Source of the DNA: Candidatus Egaibacter danicus
GTDB taxonomy: Bacteria > Pseudomonadota > Gammaproteobacteria > Burkholderiales > Burkholderiaceae
Length of the DNA: 5,895 bases
Assembly (NCBI GenBank): GCA_011391115.1
Contig: JAABRC010000132.1
Span: forward strand, 1-5,895
Direction of reading: 5' to 3'
Shown here in pieces: positions 1 to 5,895 of this stretch. How positions within the stretch are numbered: the stretch's first letter is position 1; every line of letters starts with the position of its first letter. Made by a program: the position numbers and the translations under genes. The notes under the pieces are model-generated. The model was given only the letters and a program-made list of their open reading frames with translations. It searched no databases and was not told the DNA's origin.

Positions 1-27
1 GGCCTTTCATACGAGGCAAAAAAGCAG

Positions 28-690
28 TTACTTGAACTTGTTCTGCGGCACCGTCTTCAGATCGGTCGGCAGCGAGTGCACGTAGTTGGCCAGTTCCTTG
101 AGTTCCGCATTCGAGAACTGCTTGGCAATGCCAGCCATCACGCCGTTGGAGCGGCCCCAGGTGGCGTTGCCCTCGGTTTTGTAGGATTTCAGCGCCACAA
201 ACAGGTAGTCCGCATGTTGGCCAGCGATTTTCGGGTAGGTGGGGTCAATCGGCTTGGCGAAGTTGTCGCCATGGCAGGATACGCAGGCGCCTTTGGTCAA
301 CAGCTCGGCTACCTTGCCGCTGGCTTCGGCTTTGCCGGCTACCGGGGCACCCTCAACGTTGCCGCTGGCTTCGTAATAAGCAGCCACATCGGCCAAATCC
401 TGATCATTCATGGAATCCGTGACACCGCGCATGGTGGGGTGCTTGCGGTCGCCTTTTTTGTAGGCGTTCAGGGCGGAAACAATGTATTTGGCACCCTGAC
501 CGGAGATCATGGGCACCTTGTAAATCTCGGGGAAACTGGCTTGATAGCCCTTGATGCCGTGGCAGCCGATACACATGGCGATTTTTCCCTGACCAGCCTT
601 GGCATCACCTTTGACCTCCTGGGCGTTGGCGGAAAACGCCGTCACGCAAGCGACAAGCAGGGCAGACATCGACAAGAACAGTTTTTTCAT
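28..690 (-). CDS. Diheme c4-type cytochrome c, exported
   Basis: A 220-residue periplasmic electron carrier of the cytochrome c4 family. These proteins have two class I cytochrome c domains, each with one covalently bound heme, and usually pass electrons from the bc1 complex to terminal oxidases. The N terminus is a clear Sec signal peptide: a KK n-region, a hydrophobic stretch at about residues 4-19, and a signal peptidase site after Ala-Asn-Ala at residue 23. The first heme site is CIGCH (residues 40-44) and the second is CVSCH (136-140). Likely distal Met ligands are M87 (in HPTMRGV) and M185 (in NGVMAGIA), each followed by the conserved acidic helix ending in AAYY or ANYV. The length of about 200 mature residues suits the family. 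No good Shine-Dalgarno precedes the ATG, but the signal peptide supports this start. It is transcribed away from the MoxR gene. The family call is firm; the exact electron partners are unknown. Confidence 0.95.
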   Translation of the reverse strand: MKKLFLSMSALLVACVTAFSANAQEVKGDAKAGQGKIAMCIGCHGIKGYQASFPEIYKVPMISGQGAKYIVSALNAYKKGDRKHPTMRGVTDSMNDQDLADVAAYYEASGNVEGAPVAGKAEASGKVAELLTKGACVSCHGDNFAKPIDPTYPKIAGQHADYLFVALKSYKTEGNATWGRSNGVMAGIAKQFSNAELKELANYVHSLPTDLKTVPQNKFK

Positions 691-710
691 TTTGCGAGGA
701 CAATCAATCA

Positions 711-739
711 GTGACTGGAAAACGGGTGTACGAGATTAT
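711..739 (+). promoter_or_regulatory. Candidate promoter for the plus-strand operon
   Basis: GTGACT at 711-716 and GATTAT at 734-739 match the sigma-70 hexamers at 4 of 6 positions each, and the 17 nt spacer is ideal. A start near 746 would leave a leader of about 54 nt before the MoxR ATG at 800. The -10 overlaps the minus-strand TATAAT, so the two promoters would share one AT-rich core. The match is moderate and could occur by chance. Confidence 0.3.
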
Positions 740-740
740 A
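735..740 (-). promoter_or_regulatory. Candidate -10 element for the cytochrome c4 gene
   Basis: The minus strand reads a perfect TATAAT here. A start near position 728 would give a leader of roughly 38 nt before the cytochrome ATG at 690. The hexamer 17 nt further upstream (758-763, AATCGG on the minus strand) is a poor match to TTGACA, so the promoter would be weak or activator-dependent. There is no TG extension next to the -10. Only the -10 match is direct evidence. Confidence 0.45.
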
Positions 741-764
741 TCGACCACTCTTTTCCACCGATTT

Positions 765-776
765 GACCATTTGGTC
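765..776. promoter_or_regulatory. Perfect 5+5 inverted repeat, possible operator
   Basis: GACCA and TGGTC face each other around a central TT. The dyad lies between the divergent promoter core and the MoxR start. It is just upstream of the expected -35 region of the cytochrome gene and inside the predicted leader of the MoxR mRNA. It could be bound by a dimeric regulator or be a small leader structure, although a 2-nt loop is too tight for a good RNA hairpin. No known regulator motif is recognised, and chance is a real alternative. Confidence 0.2.
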
Positions 777-799
777 TGCCATTTTTCCTGCCACCCACC

Positions 800-1660
800 A
801 TGACCATGAAATTCAAGGGAACCAAGAACTACGTTGCCACGCAGGACCTGATGCTGTCCGTCAACGCGGGCATTACCCTCAAGCGCCCCCTGCTGGTGAA
901 AGGCGAGCCCGGCACCGGCAAAACGATGCTGGCCGAGGAAGTGGCCCAGGCATTGAACATGCCACTGCTGCAATGGCACATCAAATCCACTACCAAGGCC
1001 CAGCAGGGTTTGTATGAATACGATGCGGTGAGCCGTCTGCGCGACTCGCAGCTGTCTGACGTGGACGGTGGCGAACGGGTGAAGGACATTCACAATTACA
1101 TCGTCAAGGGTGTGCTCTGGCAGGCATTTACAGCAGAGGAGCCTGTGGCGCTGCTGATTGACGAAATCGACAAGGCCGACATCGAGTTTCCGAACGACCT
1201 GCTGCGCGAAATCGACCGCATGGAGTTTTACTGTTACGAAACACGCGAGCTGATTCGTGCGAAACATCGCCCGCTGGTGTTCATCACCTCCAACAACGAA
1301 AAAGAGTTGCCCGACGCCTTTTTGCGCCGCTGCTTCTTCCACTACATCAAGTTCCCGGACGCCGAGACCATGAAGAGCATCGTGGATGTGCACTTCCCCG
1401 GTCTGAAGAAAGAGTTGCTGACGGCGGCGATGAAGACGTTTTATGACGTGCGCAACCTGCCCGGCCTGAAAAAGAAGCCTTCCACCAGCGAGCTGCTGGA
1501 CTGGCTCAAGCTGCTGGTGGCCGAAGATATTTCGCTGGACGTGCTGCAAAGCAAGGATGACAAGGTCACCGTGCCGCCACTGGTGGGAGCCCTGCTCAAG
1601 AATGAGCAGGACGTCACACTATTTGAAAAGCTCGTGTTCATGCAACGGCATAACCGCTGA
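800..1660 (+). CDS. MoxR-family AAA+ ATPase
   Basis: A 286-residue single-domain AAA+ ATPase of the MoxR group (the CoxD, CbbQ and NorQ type). These are cytoplasmic hexameric chaperones that use ATP hydrolysis to mature or activate a client complex, usually with a VWA-domain partner. Visible motifs are Walker A GEPGTGKT (35-42), Walker B LLIDEID (118-124), sensor 1 around N165 in FITSNNEKELPD, an arginine-finger region LRRC (175-178), and a sensor 2 region KKPSTSELLDWL (225-236). The core ATPase residues are all present and the length is usual for the stand-alone type. Two in-frame ATGs compete for the start, at 800 and 806. Neither has a clear Shine-Dalgarno, and the conserved region begins at about the second (MKF), so the true N terminus may be two residues shorter. 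The VWA gene at 2532-3734 is the likely partner. The client is unknown. Confidence 0.93.
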   Translation: MTMKFKGTKNYVATQDLMLSVNAGITLKRPLLVKGEPGTGKTMLAEEVAQALNMPLLQWHIKSTTKAQQGLYEYDAVSRLRDSQLSDVDGGERVKDIHNYIVKGVLWQAFTAEEPVALLIDEIDKADIEFPNDLLREIDRMEFYCYETRELIRAKHRPLVFITSNNEKELPDAFLRRCFFHYIKFPDAETMKSIVDVHFPGLKKELLTAAMKTFYDVRNLPGLKKKPSTSELLDWLKLLVAEDISLDVLQSKDDKVTVPPLVGALLKNEQDVTLFEKLVFMQRHNR

Positions 1661-1677
1661 CTTAGGGCTGAACTGTT

Positions 1678-1899
1678 GTGAACAAATTGCTGCTTGAAGG
1701 CCTGTCAGATGCTATCGGTTTTATCGGAGGGGCCTTGCTGGGCTTCTGGATTGGCCGCCTGTTTGGACTGAACATTTTTTCAGCGGGTTATGACAACGCC
1801 AGCATCGGCGCCATTGTTCTGGTGGGACTAGGCGGTGGAGTAGGTCTGCAACTGGCGCGACGCTGGCGTGCAGGAAAAAACCCGCAGAAAAAGGACTGA
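1678..1899 (+). CDS. Small two-helix membrane protein with glycine zipper, function unknown
   Basis: A 73-residue predicted inner-membrane protein that I cannot assign to a named family. It begins at a GTG, with AGGG at 1664-1667 about 10 nt upstream as a modest ribosome binding site. Two hydrophobic segments are visible, at about residues 12-31 and 42-60. They are joined by a short polar loop (SAGYDNAS) and followed by a very basic tail (RRWRAGKNPQKKD). By the positive-inside rule both ends should be cytoplasmic. The first helix has Gly at 14, 18, 22, 26 and 30, a continuous glycine zipper; the second has GLGGGVG (50-56). Such patterns favour tight helix packing or oligomers. The gene starts 17 nt after the MoxR gene and ends 4 nt before the acetyltransferase, which argues for co-transcription and against a chance reading frame. 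A membrane anchor or pore role is only a guess. Confidence 0.8.
   Translation: MNKLLLEGLSDAIGFIGGALLGFWIGRLFGLNIFSAGYDNASIGAIVLVGLGGGVGLQLARRWRAGKNPQKKD
1891..1895 (+). promoter_or_regulatory. Ribosome binding site that fixes the GNAT start
   Basis: AAGGA lies 8 nt before the ATG at 1904, inside the last codons of the small membrane protein gene. It supports the ATG over an in-frame GTG at 1868, which would add 12 very basic residues and overlap the upstream gene by 32 nt. Confidence 0.7.
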
Positions 1900-1903
1900 A
1901 AAA

Positions 1904-2500
1904 ATGGCTTTTGTAGAACCCGTCAAACTCTCTGCTCGCGGAGTCGAGTTGGTGCCACTTGACTTGGGCCATGAGGCCGGCCTGCGAGCCGCAGCGGCAG
2001 ACGGCGAGTTATGGAACATCCGCGTTACCTCGGTGCCCGAGCCGGAACAAACCCGCAAATACATCGAAGACGCGCTGGCCATGCGCGAAGCGGGCAACCG
2101 CTTTGCCTTTACCGTGACGGATGCCACCACGGGAACTGTCCTGGGCTGCACCAGTTACCACGATATCGTGCCCGCTATCAAGCGCGTGGAAATTGGCTAC
2201 ACCTGGTATGCCAAACGCTGCCAGCGCACCCACGTGAACTCCACCTGTAAGCTGTTGATGATGACGCATGCCTTCGAGACACTGGGTTGCCACGTGGTGG
2301 GCTGGCGCACGGACAACTTCAACTTTGCGTCGCAAGCGGCCATTGAGCGGCTAGGCGCCAGAAAAGACGGCGTCATTCGCGGCCACGCCCTGCGGCGCGA
2401 TGGCACCATTCGCGACACGGTGATCTACAGCCTGCGCAGCGGCGAGTGGCCGGAGGTCAAGGCGCAGTTGCTGCATTCACTGAACAAACCCAGGAACTAG
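1904..2500 (+). CDS. GNAT-family N-acetyltransferase, RimJ/RimL type
   Basis: A 198-residue cytoplasmic acetyltransferase that should transfer an acetyl group from acetyl-CoA to an amine, on either a protein N terminus or a small molecule. The fold can be followed in order: an N-terminal strand ending in VELVPL (14-19), the beta-4 strand region VEIGYTWY (95-102), the acetyl-CoA-binding turn and helix around CQRTHVNSTCKLL (106-118), strand VVGWRTD (131-137), then the N-x-x-S helix with NFNFASQAAIERLGA (138-152). The C-terminal half, GVIRGH...DGTIRDTVIYS, is typical of the RimJ/RimL-like group. The usual Q/R-x-x-G-x-G/A loop is replaced by QRTHVN, which I believe is normal for this subfamily. 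It sits 4 nt after the small membrane protein gene and 31 nt before the VWA gene. Its substrate cannot be told from sequence; acetylation of a product of the same operon is possible but speculative. Confidence 0.9.
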   Translation: MAFVEPVKLSARGVELVPLDLGHEAGLRAAAADGELWNIRVTSVPEPEQTRKYIEDALAMREAGNRFAFTVTDATTGTVLGCTSYHDIVPAIKRVEIGYTWYAKRCQRTHVNSTCKLLMMTHAFETLGCHVVGWRTDNFNFASQAAIERLGARKDGVIRGHALRRDGTIRDTVIYSLRSGEWPEVKAQLLHSLNKPRN

Positions 2501-2519
2501 GCATCAGGTTGCTGGCAAC

Positions 2520-2524
2520 AGGAG
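2520..2524 (+). promoter_or_regulatory. Ribosome binding site of the VWA gene
   Basis: AGGAG lies 7 nt before the ATG at 2532. It is the best Shine-Dalgarno in the window and supports independent, efficient initiation of the VWA protein even though the gene is in a probable operon. Confidence 0.75.
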
Positions 2525-2531
2525 TGACATC

Positions 2532-3734
2532 ATGTTGATCGATTTCTTTTACACGCTGCGTTCGGCCAAGCTGCCGGTTTCGGTCAAGGAATACCTGACC
2601 CTGATGGAAGCGTTGAAAGAGGGTGTAGTAGGACCAGCCAGCGACAACGAAGACGGCAGTGGCTACAAGATCGACGACTTTTATTACCTGAGCCGCACCA
2701 CGCTGGTGAAGGACGAAAAGCACTACGACAAGTTCGACCGCGCGTTTGCCTCGTACTTCAAAGGTGTGGAGACCGTAGCCGATTTCACGCAGGACATTCC
2801 TCTGGAATGGCTACGCAAAAACCTGGAACTGGAACTTAGTCCCGAAGAAAAAGCCAAGATCGAGAAAATGGGCTGGGACGAGCTGATGGAAACGCTCAAG
2901 AAGCGTTTCGAAGAGCAGAAAGAGCGCCACGAAGGCGGCAGCAAGATGATTGGCACGGGCGGTACGTCACCCTTTGGTGCCAACGGCTACAACCCGCAGG
3001 GCATCCGCATTGGCCAGGAAAAAAGCCGCAACAAGAGCGCGGTAAAGGTCTGGGATCAGCGCGCGTACAAGGATTACGACGATACACAGGAGCTGGGCAC
3101 ACGCAACATCAAGATTGCCCTGCGCCGCCTGCGCAAGTTTGCGCGTGAAGGCCACGAAGACGAGCTGGATCTGGATGAAACCATCAGCAAAACAGCCGCC
3201 AATGCGGGCTATCTGGACATCAAGATGCGGCCGGAGCGCCACAACAACGTCAAGGTGCTGTTGCTGATGGACGTTGGCGGTACCATGGATGAGCACATTG
3301 CCCGCGTGGAAGAAATGTTCTCGGCCACCAAGACCGAGTTCAAACACATGGAGTTTTATTACTTCCACAATTGTGTGTATGACTTCATGTGGAAGAACAA
3401 CCGCCGTCGCTTCAGTGAGAAATTTGCCACCTGGGACATCATCCGCAAGTACAACAAGGACTACAAGCTGATCTTCATTGGTGACGCCACCATGAGCCCA
3501 TATGAAATCTTGCAGCCCGGTGGCAGCGTGGAATACAACAACGAAGAAGCCGGTGCCGAATGGCTGCAACGCCTGACCAGCGCGTTTCCAAAATTCGTGT
3601 GGATCAACCCCGAGCCGCAAGGCGTTTGGCAATACCGCCAGAGCATCAGCGTGATTCAGCAGATCGTGAATCAGCGCATGTACCCCCTCACCATCAAGGG
3701 TCTCGAAGAAGCGATGCGCCTGCTGTCAAAATAG
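2532..3734 (+). CDS. CoxE-like VWA-domain protein, probable MoxR partner
   Basis: A 400-residue cytoplasmic protein without signal peptide or membrane segment, recognised as a VWA-containing CoxE-family protein. Such proteins work with MoxR ATPases as adaptors that contact the client. The N-terminal part (about 1-130) is helical and charged. It is followed by a glycine-rich linker (135-162, including GTGGTSPFGANG) and a basic region with RNIKIALRRLRKF (191-203). The VWA domain starts at about residue 240 with the strand VKVLLLMD. The metal-ion site (MIDAS) is DVGGT (247-251) instead of the classical D-x-S-x-S, so the first Ser is Gly and the second is Thr. A later acidic residue is D318 in IFIGDATMSP. 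The AGGAG ribosome site and clean stop support the full frame. The MoxR gene two genes upstream is the expected partner. Its target complex is unknown. TamA begins only 4 nt after its stop. Confidence 0.9.
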   Translation: MLIDFFYTLRSAKLPVSVKEYLTLMEALKEGVVGPASDNEDGSGYKIDDFYYLSRTTLVKDEKHYDKFDRAFASYFKGVETVADFTQDIPLEWLRKNLELELSPEEKAKIEKMGWDELMETLKKRFEEQKERHEGGSKMIGTGGTSPFGANGYNPQGIRIGQEKSRNKSAVKVWDQRAYKDYDDTQELGTRNIKIALRRLRKFAREGHEDELDLDETISKTAANAGYLDIKMRPERHNNVKVLLLMDVGGTMDEHIARVEEMFSATKTEFKHMEFYYFHNCVYDFMWKNNRRRFSEKFATWDIIRKYNKDYKLIFIGDATMSPYEILQPGGSVEYNNEEAGAEWLQRLTSAFPKFVWINPEPQGVWQYRQSISVIQQIVNQRMYPLTIKGLEEAMRLLSK

Positions 3735-3738
3735 CCTG

Positions 3739-5622
3739 ATGATCAGGTGGCAGGAACTGCGAAGAAGATTGCAAAAAACCATCAACGCGCTGGCCCTGTT
3801 GCCAGTCTGTTTTGTCTGGATGGTTGTTACGTTTTCGGGTTCCCTGCAGGCGCAACAGGCCCTGCCACAGGCCCCTGCCGGTCCATCCTTTGATGTCGAG
3901 ATCAAGGCGCCGCAAGAGATCCAGACCTATTTACAAAGCCACCTGGAGCTGCTGCGCTACCGCGAACTGAACGATCTGGACGCCAGCGAGCTCGAAAGGC
4001 TGATGGAAGCCGCCGAGCGAAATACGCGGGACCTGCTGGGAACACTTGGCTACTTCTCGCCAGACATCGGGCTGACCTTGCGCCAGACGGCTGCCCAGCC
4101 CTCCGCTGCCAGCCAGGCACCCCAGGTGGTATCGATTTCTGTGGTGCCGGGCGAACCCACCCGGATTGGTTCAGTCAACCTGGTCTTCACGGGTCCGCTG
4201 GGAACAGATTCGTCAGCCGTCGCGCAGCGAAATGCCATTCGCGCCAGTTGGCCTTTGCGCCCGGGCATGATCTTCACGCAAGCGGGCTGGGACCAGGCGA
4301 AAACGCAAGCCCAACTACTATTGACCGGCCAGCGTTATCCGGCGGGCCAGATCGTGGACAGTCGCGCCGAGATTGATGCGCAAGCCCGGTCGGCAAGTCT
4401 GAATGTCACACTGGATTCAGGTCCGGCCTACCGCATGGGGCCGCTGCTAATCACCGGAACAGAACGTTACGACCCCGCGTTGGTCGCGAGGGTAGCCCGG
4501 CTGGATCCGGGCTCTGACTACGACAGGGCCCGTTTGCAGGAGGCGCAACAGCGGCTGGCAGACAGTGGCTATTTCGATTCCGTCTTTGTCTCGCTGGATA
4601 CCGCAGGAGATGTGGGTGCAGCACCCGTTCTCATTCAGGTGCGTGAGGCCAAACGGCAAAAGCTGGTGCTGGGCATTGGCGCCAGCACGGACAGCGGACC
4701 CCGTCTGTCGCTGGAACACACGAACCACCGCATTCCACTCATCGACTGGCGAGCCGTCTCGAAGATTTCTCTGGACCGTGACACCCGGTCAGCGGGAGTC
4801 GAGTTGACTGCTCCGCCGGACCAGAACAACTGGCGATGGGTAACGTCCGCTTTACTGAAAAATGAGACCAGCGGGAGTTTTGATGTCATCAGCCAGCGCC
4901 TGCGTGCGGGCCGCATGCAGGAAGGTGACCGAATCGACCGTAACTACTACCTTCAGTACGACCGTGCCAGAACCACAGGTAGCGCAGGTGTCACGGTGGC
5001 TGACTCGATCAGTGCCAACTACGCCTGGACGCAGCGCAACTTTGACAGTCTGCCGTTTCCTTCCAGCGGATATGGACTGGGCGTAGAACTGGGGGGGGGC
5101 ACCACACTGGGCAATAACCGGGAACCCTACTTTCGTACGCAGGCTCGCTGGTTGGGTGTCTGGTCACTGGCCAGCCGGCAGGAAAGTTATCTGCCCTCAT
5201 CACGCAGCGGGCGAATTGCCGTGCGCGTGGAGGGCGGGGCAGTGGTCGCGCGCGCCGGGGTGACCTTGCCCAGCACCCAGCTGTTTCTGACCGGAGGCGA
5301 CACCACGGTGCGGGGCTACAGCTTTGAGAGCATCGGAACCGAGCTGACCAGCGGACAAACCGCGGCAGGGCGCTATTTGGCAGTTGGCAGCGTTGAGTGG
5401 CAACGCCCCATCACTTCCAATGACAAGCTGACGGATTGGGAAGGCGTGCTGTTCGTCGATGCCGGTGCCGTGGCAGACAAACCATCTGAGCTCAAGGCGA
5501 AGGTGGGTATTGGCGCTGGTGTCCGCTGGAAAAGCCCGGTGGGGCCTTTGCAGATTGACCTGGCTTACGGTCTGGCCGTGAAGCGTTTGCGGTTGCATTT
5601 GAACGTGGGATTCACCTTCTGA
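3739..5622 (+). CDS. tamA: TamA, Omp85-family outer-membrane barrel protein
   Basis: A 627-residue outer-membrane protein of the BamA/TamA superfamily. With TamB it forms the translocation and assembly module, which helps insert some outer-membrane proteins and takes part in envelope phospholipid transport. The signal peptide has an RRR n-region (8-10), a hydrophobic core to about residue 33, and likely cleavage near A38. Three POTRA-type domains follow, at about 52-125, 130-227 and 228-305; the last includes GPAYRMGPLLITG and LADSGYFDSV. The C-terminal half (from about 308, VLGIGAS) is the 16-strand barrel. It carries the hallmark loop-6 motif VRGY at 524-527 and ends in an aromatic beta-signal (LNVGFTF). 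The length and layout suit TamA. The ATG lies 4 nt after the VWA stop with no obvious Shine-Dalgarno, suggesting translational coupling. The next gene overlaps its stop. A run of nine G at 5091-5099 encodes L451-G454 in frame. BamA is the main alternative, but it would have five POTRA domains. Confidence 0.93.
   Translation: MIRWQELRRRLQKTINALALLPVCFVWMVVTFSGSLQAQQALPQAPAGPSFDVEIKAPQEIQTYLQSHLELLRYRELNDLDASELERLMEAAERNTRDLLGTLGYFSPDIGLTLRQTAAQPSAASQAPQVVSISVVPGEPTRIGSVNLVFTGPLGTDSSAVAQRNAIRASWPLRPGMIFTQAGWDQAKTQAQLLLTGQRYPAGQIVDSRAEIDAQARSASLNVTLDSGPAYRMGPLLITGTERYDPALVARVARLDPGSDYDRARLQEAQQRLADSGYFDSVFVSLDTAGDVGAAPVLIQVREAKRQKLVLGIGASTDSGPRLSLEHTNHRIPLIDWRAVSKISLDRDTRSAGVELTAPPDQNNWRWVTSALLKNETSGSFDVISQRLRAGRMQEGDRIDRNYYLQYDRARTTGSAGVTVADSISANYAWTQRNFDSLPFPSSGYGLGVELGGGTTLGNNREPYFRTQARWLGVWSLASRQESYLPSSRSGRIAVRVEGGAVVARAGVTLPSTQLFLTGGDTTVRGYSFESIGTELTSGQTAAGRYLAVGSVEWQRPITSNDKLTDWEGVLFVDAGAVADKPSELKAKVGIGAGVRWKSPVGPLQIDLAYGLAVKRLRLHLNVGFTF
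5091..5099 (+). repeat. Nine-G homopolymer inside tamA
   Basis: Nine consecutive G lie in the barrel-coding part of tamA. With nine, the frame continues correctly to the C-terminal beta-signal. One extra G would bring a TAA at 5115-5117 into frame, and one fewer would bring a TGA at 5261-5263 into frame. Both would remove the VRGY loop. Runs of this length are prone to slippage in replication and in sequencing. Confidence 0.9.
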
Positions 5623-5895
5623 TGACGCAGCCGGAGTTTTCCAGAAAAAGAATGCGCCTGTTGGTCTGGGCATTTGCACTGCCCTTCGTTGCGGCAGCCG
5701 CGCTGATCGCGGCACTCTGGTTCTGGACAGACTCAGATACCTCGCTGGCCAGCGCATTGAGTCAGGCTACCCGGTACCTGCCCGCTGGTCAATCGCTCAC
5801 GGTAGAGGGTGTTCACGGATCACTTCGACGAGGCGGCCACATTGAGACGTTGCGCTGGAAGAACGGCACCTGGACCATCGAAGCCCGGCAGATTG
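5622..5895 (+). CDS. tamB: TamB, N-terminal part (cut by window end)
   Basis: The first 91 codons of an open frame that continues past the window. TamB is a very long (usually over 1,200 residues) periplasm-spanning AsmA/VPS13-like protein with a beta-taco groove, anchored in the inner membrane and docking on TamA. What can be seen is a short basic N terminus (SRKRMR), one hydrophobic anchor at about residues 12-33 ending in ALWFW, then the start of the periplasmic part with YLPAGQSLTVEGVHGSLRRG and a strand-like ETLRWKNGTWTIEARQI. That N-terminal pattern is typical of Burkholderiales TamB. The ATG overlaps the tamA stop by one base (TGATG), a classic sign of translational coupling. With only 91 residues visible the call depends heavily on the tamA context, and nothing can be said about the conserved C-terminal domain. 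Confidence 0.85.
   Translation, partial: MTQPEFSRKRMRLLVWAFALPFVAAAALIAALWFWTDSDTSLASALSQATRYLPAGQSLTVEGVHGSLRRGGHIETLRWKNGTWTIEARQI

Noticed and set aside
1..10. A minus-strand ATG followed by two codons after the cytochrome stop, possibly the start of the next gene (a ResB-like cytochrome biogenesis gene would fit the context).
   Set aside because: Only three codons are visible and there is no ribosome binding site, so nothing supports a gene call.
76..714. A 212-codon open frame on the plus strand opposite the cytochrome gene.
   Set aside because: It is antisense to a firmly identified cytochrome with signal peptide and two heme sites; its product resembles no known protein and has the composition of a G+C-rich shadow frame.
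704..1549. A 281-codon open frame on the minus strand opposite the MoxR gene.
   Set aside because: The MoxR frame has all AAA+ motifs. The antisense product is rich in His, Gln and Val, which is typical of a reverse-complement shadow.
1868..1903. An upstream GTG that would extend the acetyltransferase by 12 residues.
   Set aside because: The extension is just a basic stretch read from the end of the membrane protein gene, while the ATG at 1904 has a well-placed AAGGA.
2508..2519. A small inverted repeat (GTTG-CTGG-CAAC) before the VWA ribosome binding site, considered as a terminator or translational control hairpin.
   Set aside because: The stem is only 4 bp and no T-run follows, so it is too weak to call.
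2967..3632. A 221-codon open frame on the minus strand opposite the VWA gene.
   Set aside because: It lies wholly inside a recognised gene, has no recognisable domain and shows shadow-like composition.
3737..3745. A short palindrome (TGATCA) next to the tamA start.
   Set aside because: A six-base palindrome at a start codon is expected by chance and matches no complete regulator site.
5200..5757. A 185-codon open frame on the minus strand across the tamA/tamB junction.
   Set aside because: It crosses two coupled genes that both have good homology-based support, and no domain is recognisable.

Overview
The window looks like ordinary chromosomal DNA from a betaproteobacterium, most likely in the order Burkholderiales and perhaps in the Comamonadaceae. 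This rests on the moderately high G+C coding sequence, the style of the encoded proteins (cytochrome c4, the MoxR/CoxE-type pair, a Burkholderiales-like TamA/TamB pair) and the tight gene packing. It is inference from recognition, not from a database search. There are no rRNA or tRNA genes, insertion sequences, CRISPR arrays, prophage genes or long non-coding stretches.

Layout: positions 28-690 on the minus strand encode an exported diheme c4-type cytochrome. A short divergent region (691-799) separates it from six plus-strand genes that fill the rest of the window. These are a MoxR-type AAA+ ATPase (800-1660), a 73-residue two-helix membrane protein with a glycine zipper (1678-1899), a RimJ/RimL-like GNAT acetyltransferase (1904-2500), a CoxE-like VWA-domain protein (2532-3734), the outer-membrane barrel protein TamA (3739-5622), and the start of the inner-membrane-anchored TamB (5622 onward, cut by the window end). 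Gaps between the plus-strand genes are 17, 4, 31, 4 and -1 nt with no terminator visible, so they could be one transcription unit.

How the genes may work together: MoxR ATPases with VWA-domain partners form chaperone-like machines that mature or activate protein complexes, often by metal or cofactor insertion (the RavA-ViaA, CbbQ-CbbO, NorQ-NorD and CoxD-CoxE types). Here the two halves of such a pair are separated by a small membrane protein and an acetyltransferase. TamA and TamB are the outer- and inner-membrane parts of an envelope-spanning system for outer-membrane protein assembly and phospholipid transport. The link between the MoxR/VWA block and tamAB is co-directional and very tight, but the sequence does not show a functional link. 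The client of this MoxR/VWA pair cannot be named from the window.

The points most worth a second look are the four-gene MoxR-membrane protein-GNAT-VWA block joined to tamAB, the five-glycine zipper in the small membrane protein, the altered MIDAS motif of the VWA protein, a run of nine G inside tamA, and an overlapping divergent promoter with a nearby dyad in the 691-799 region.
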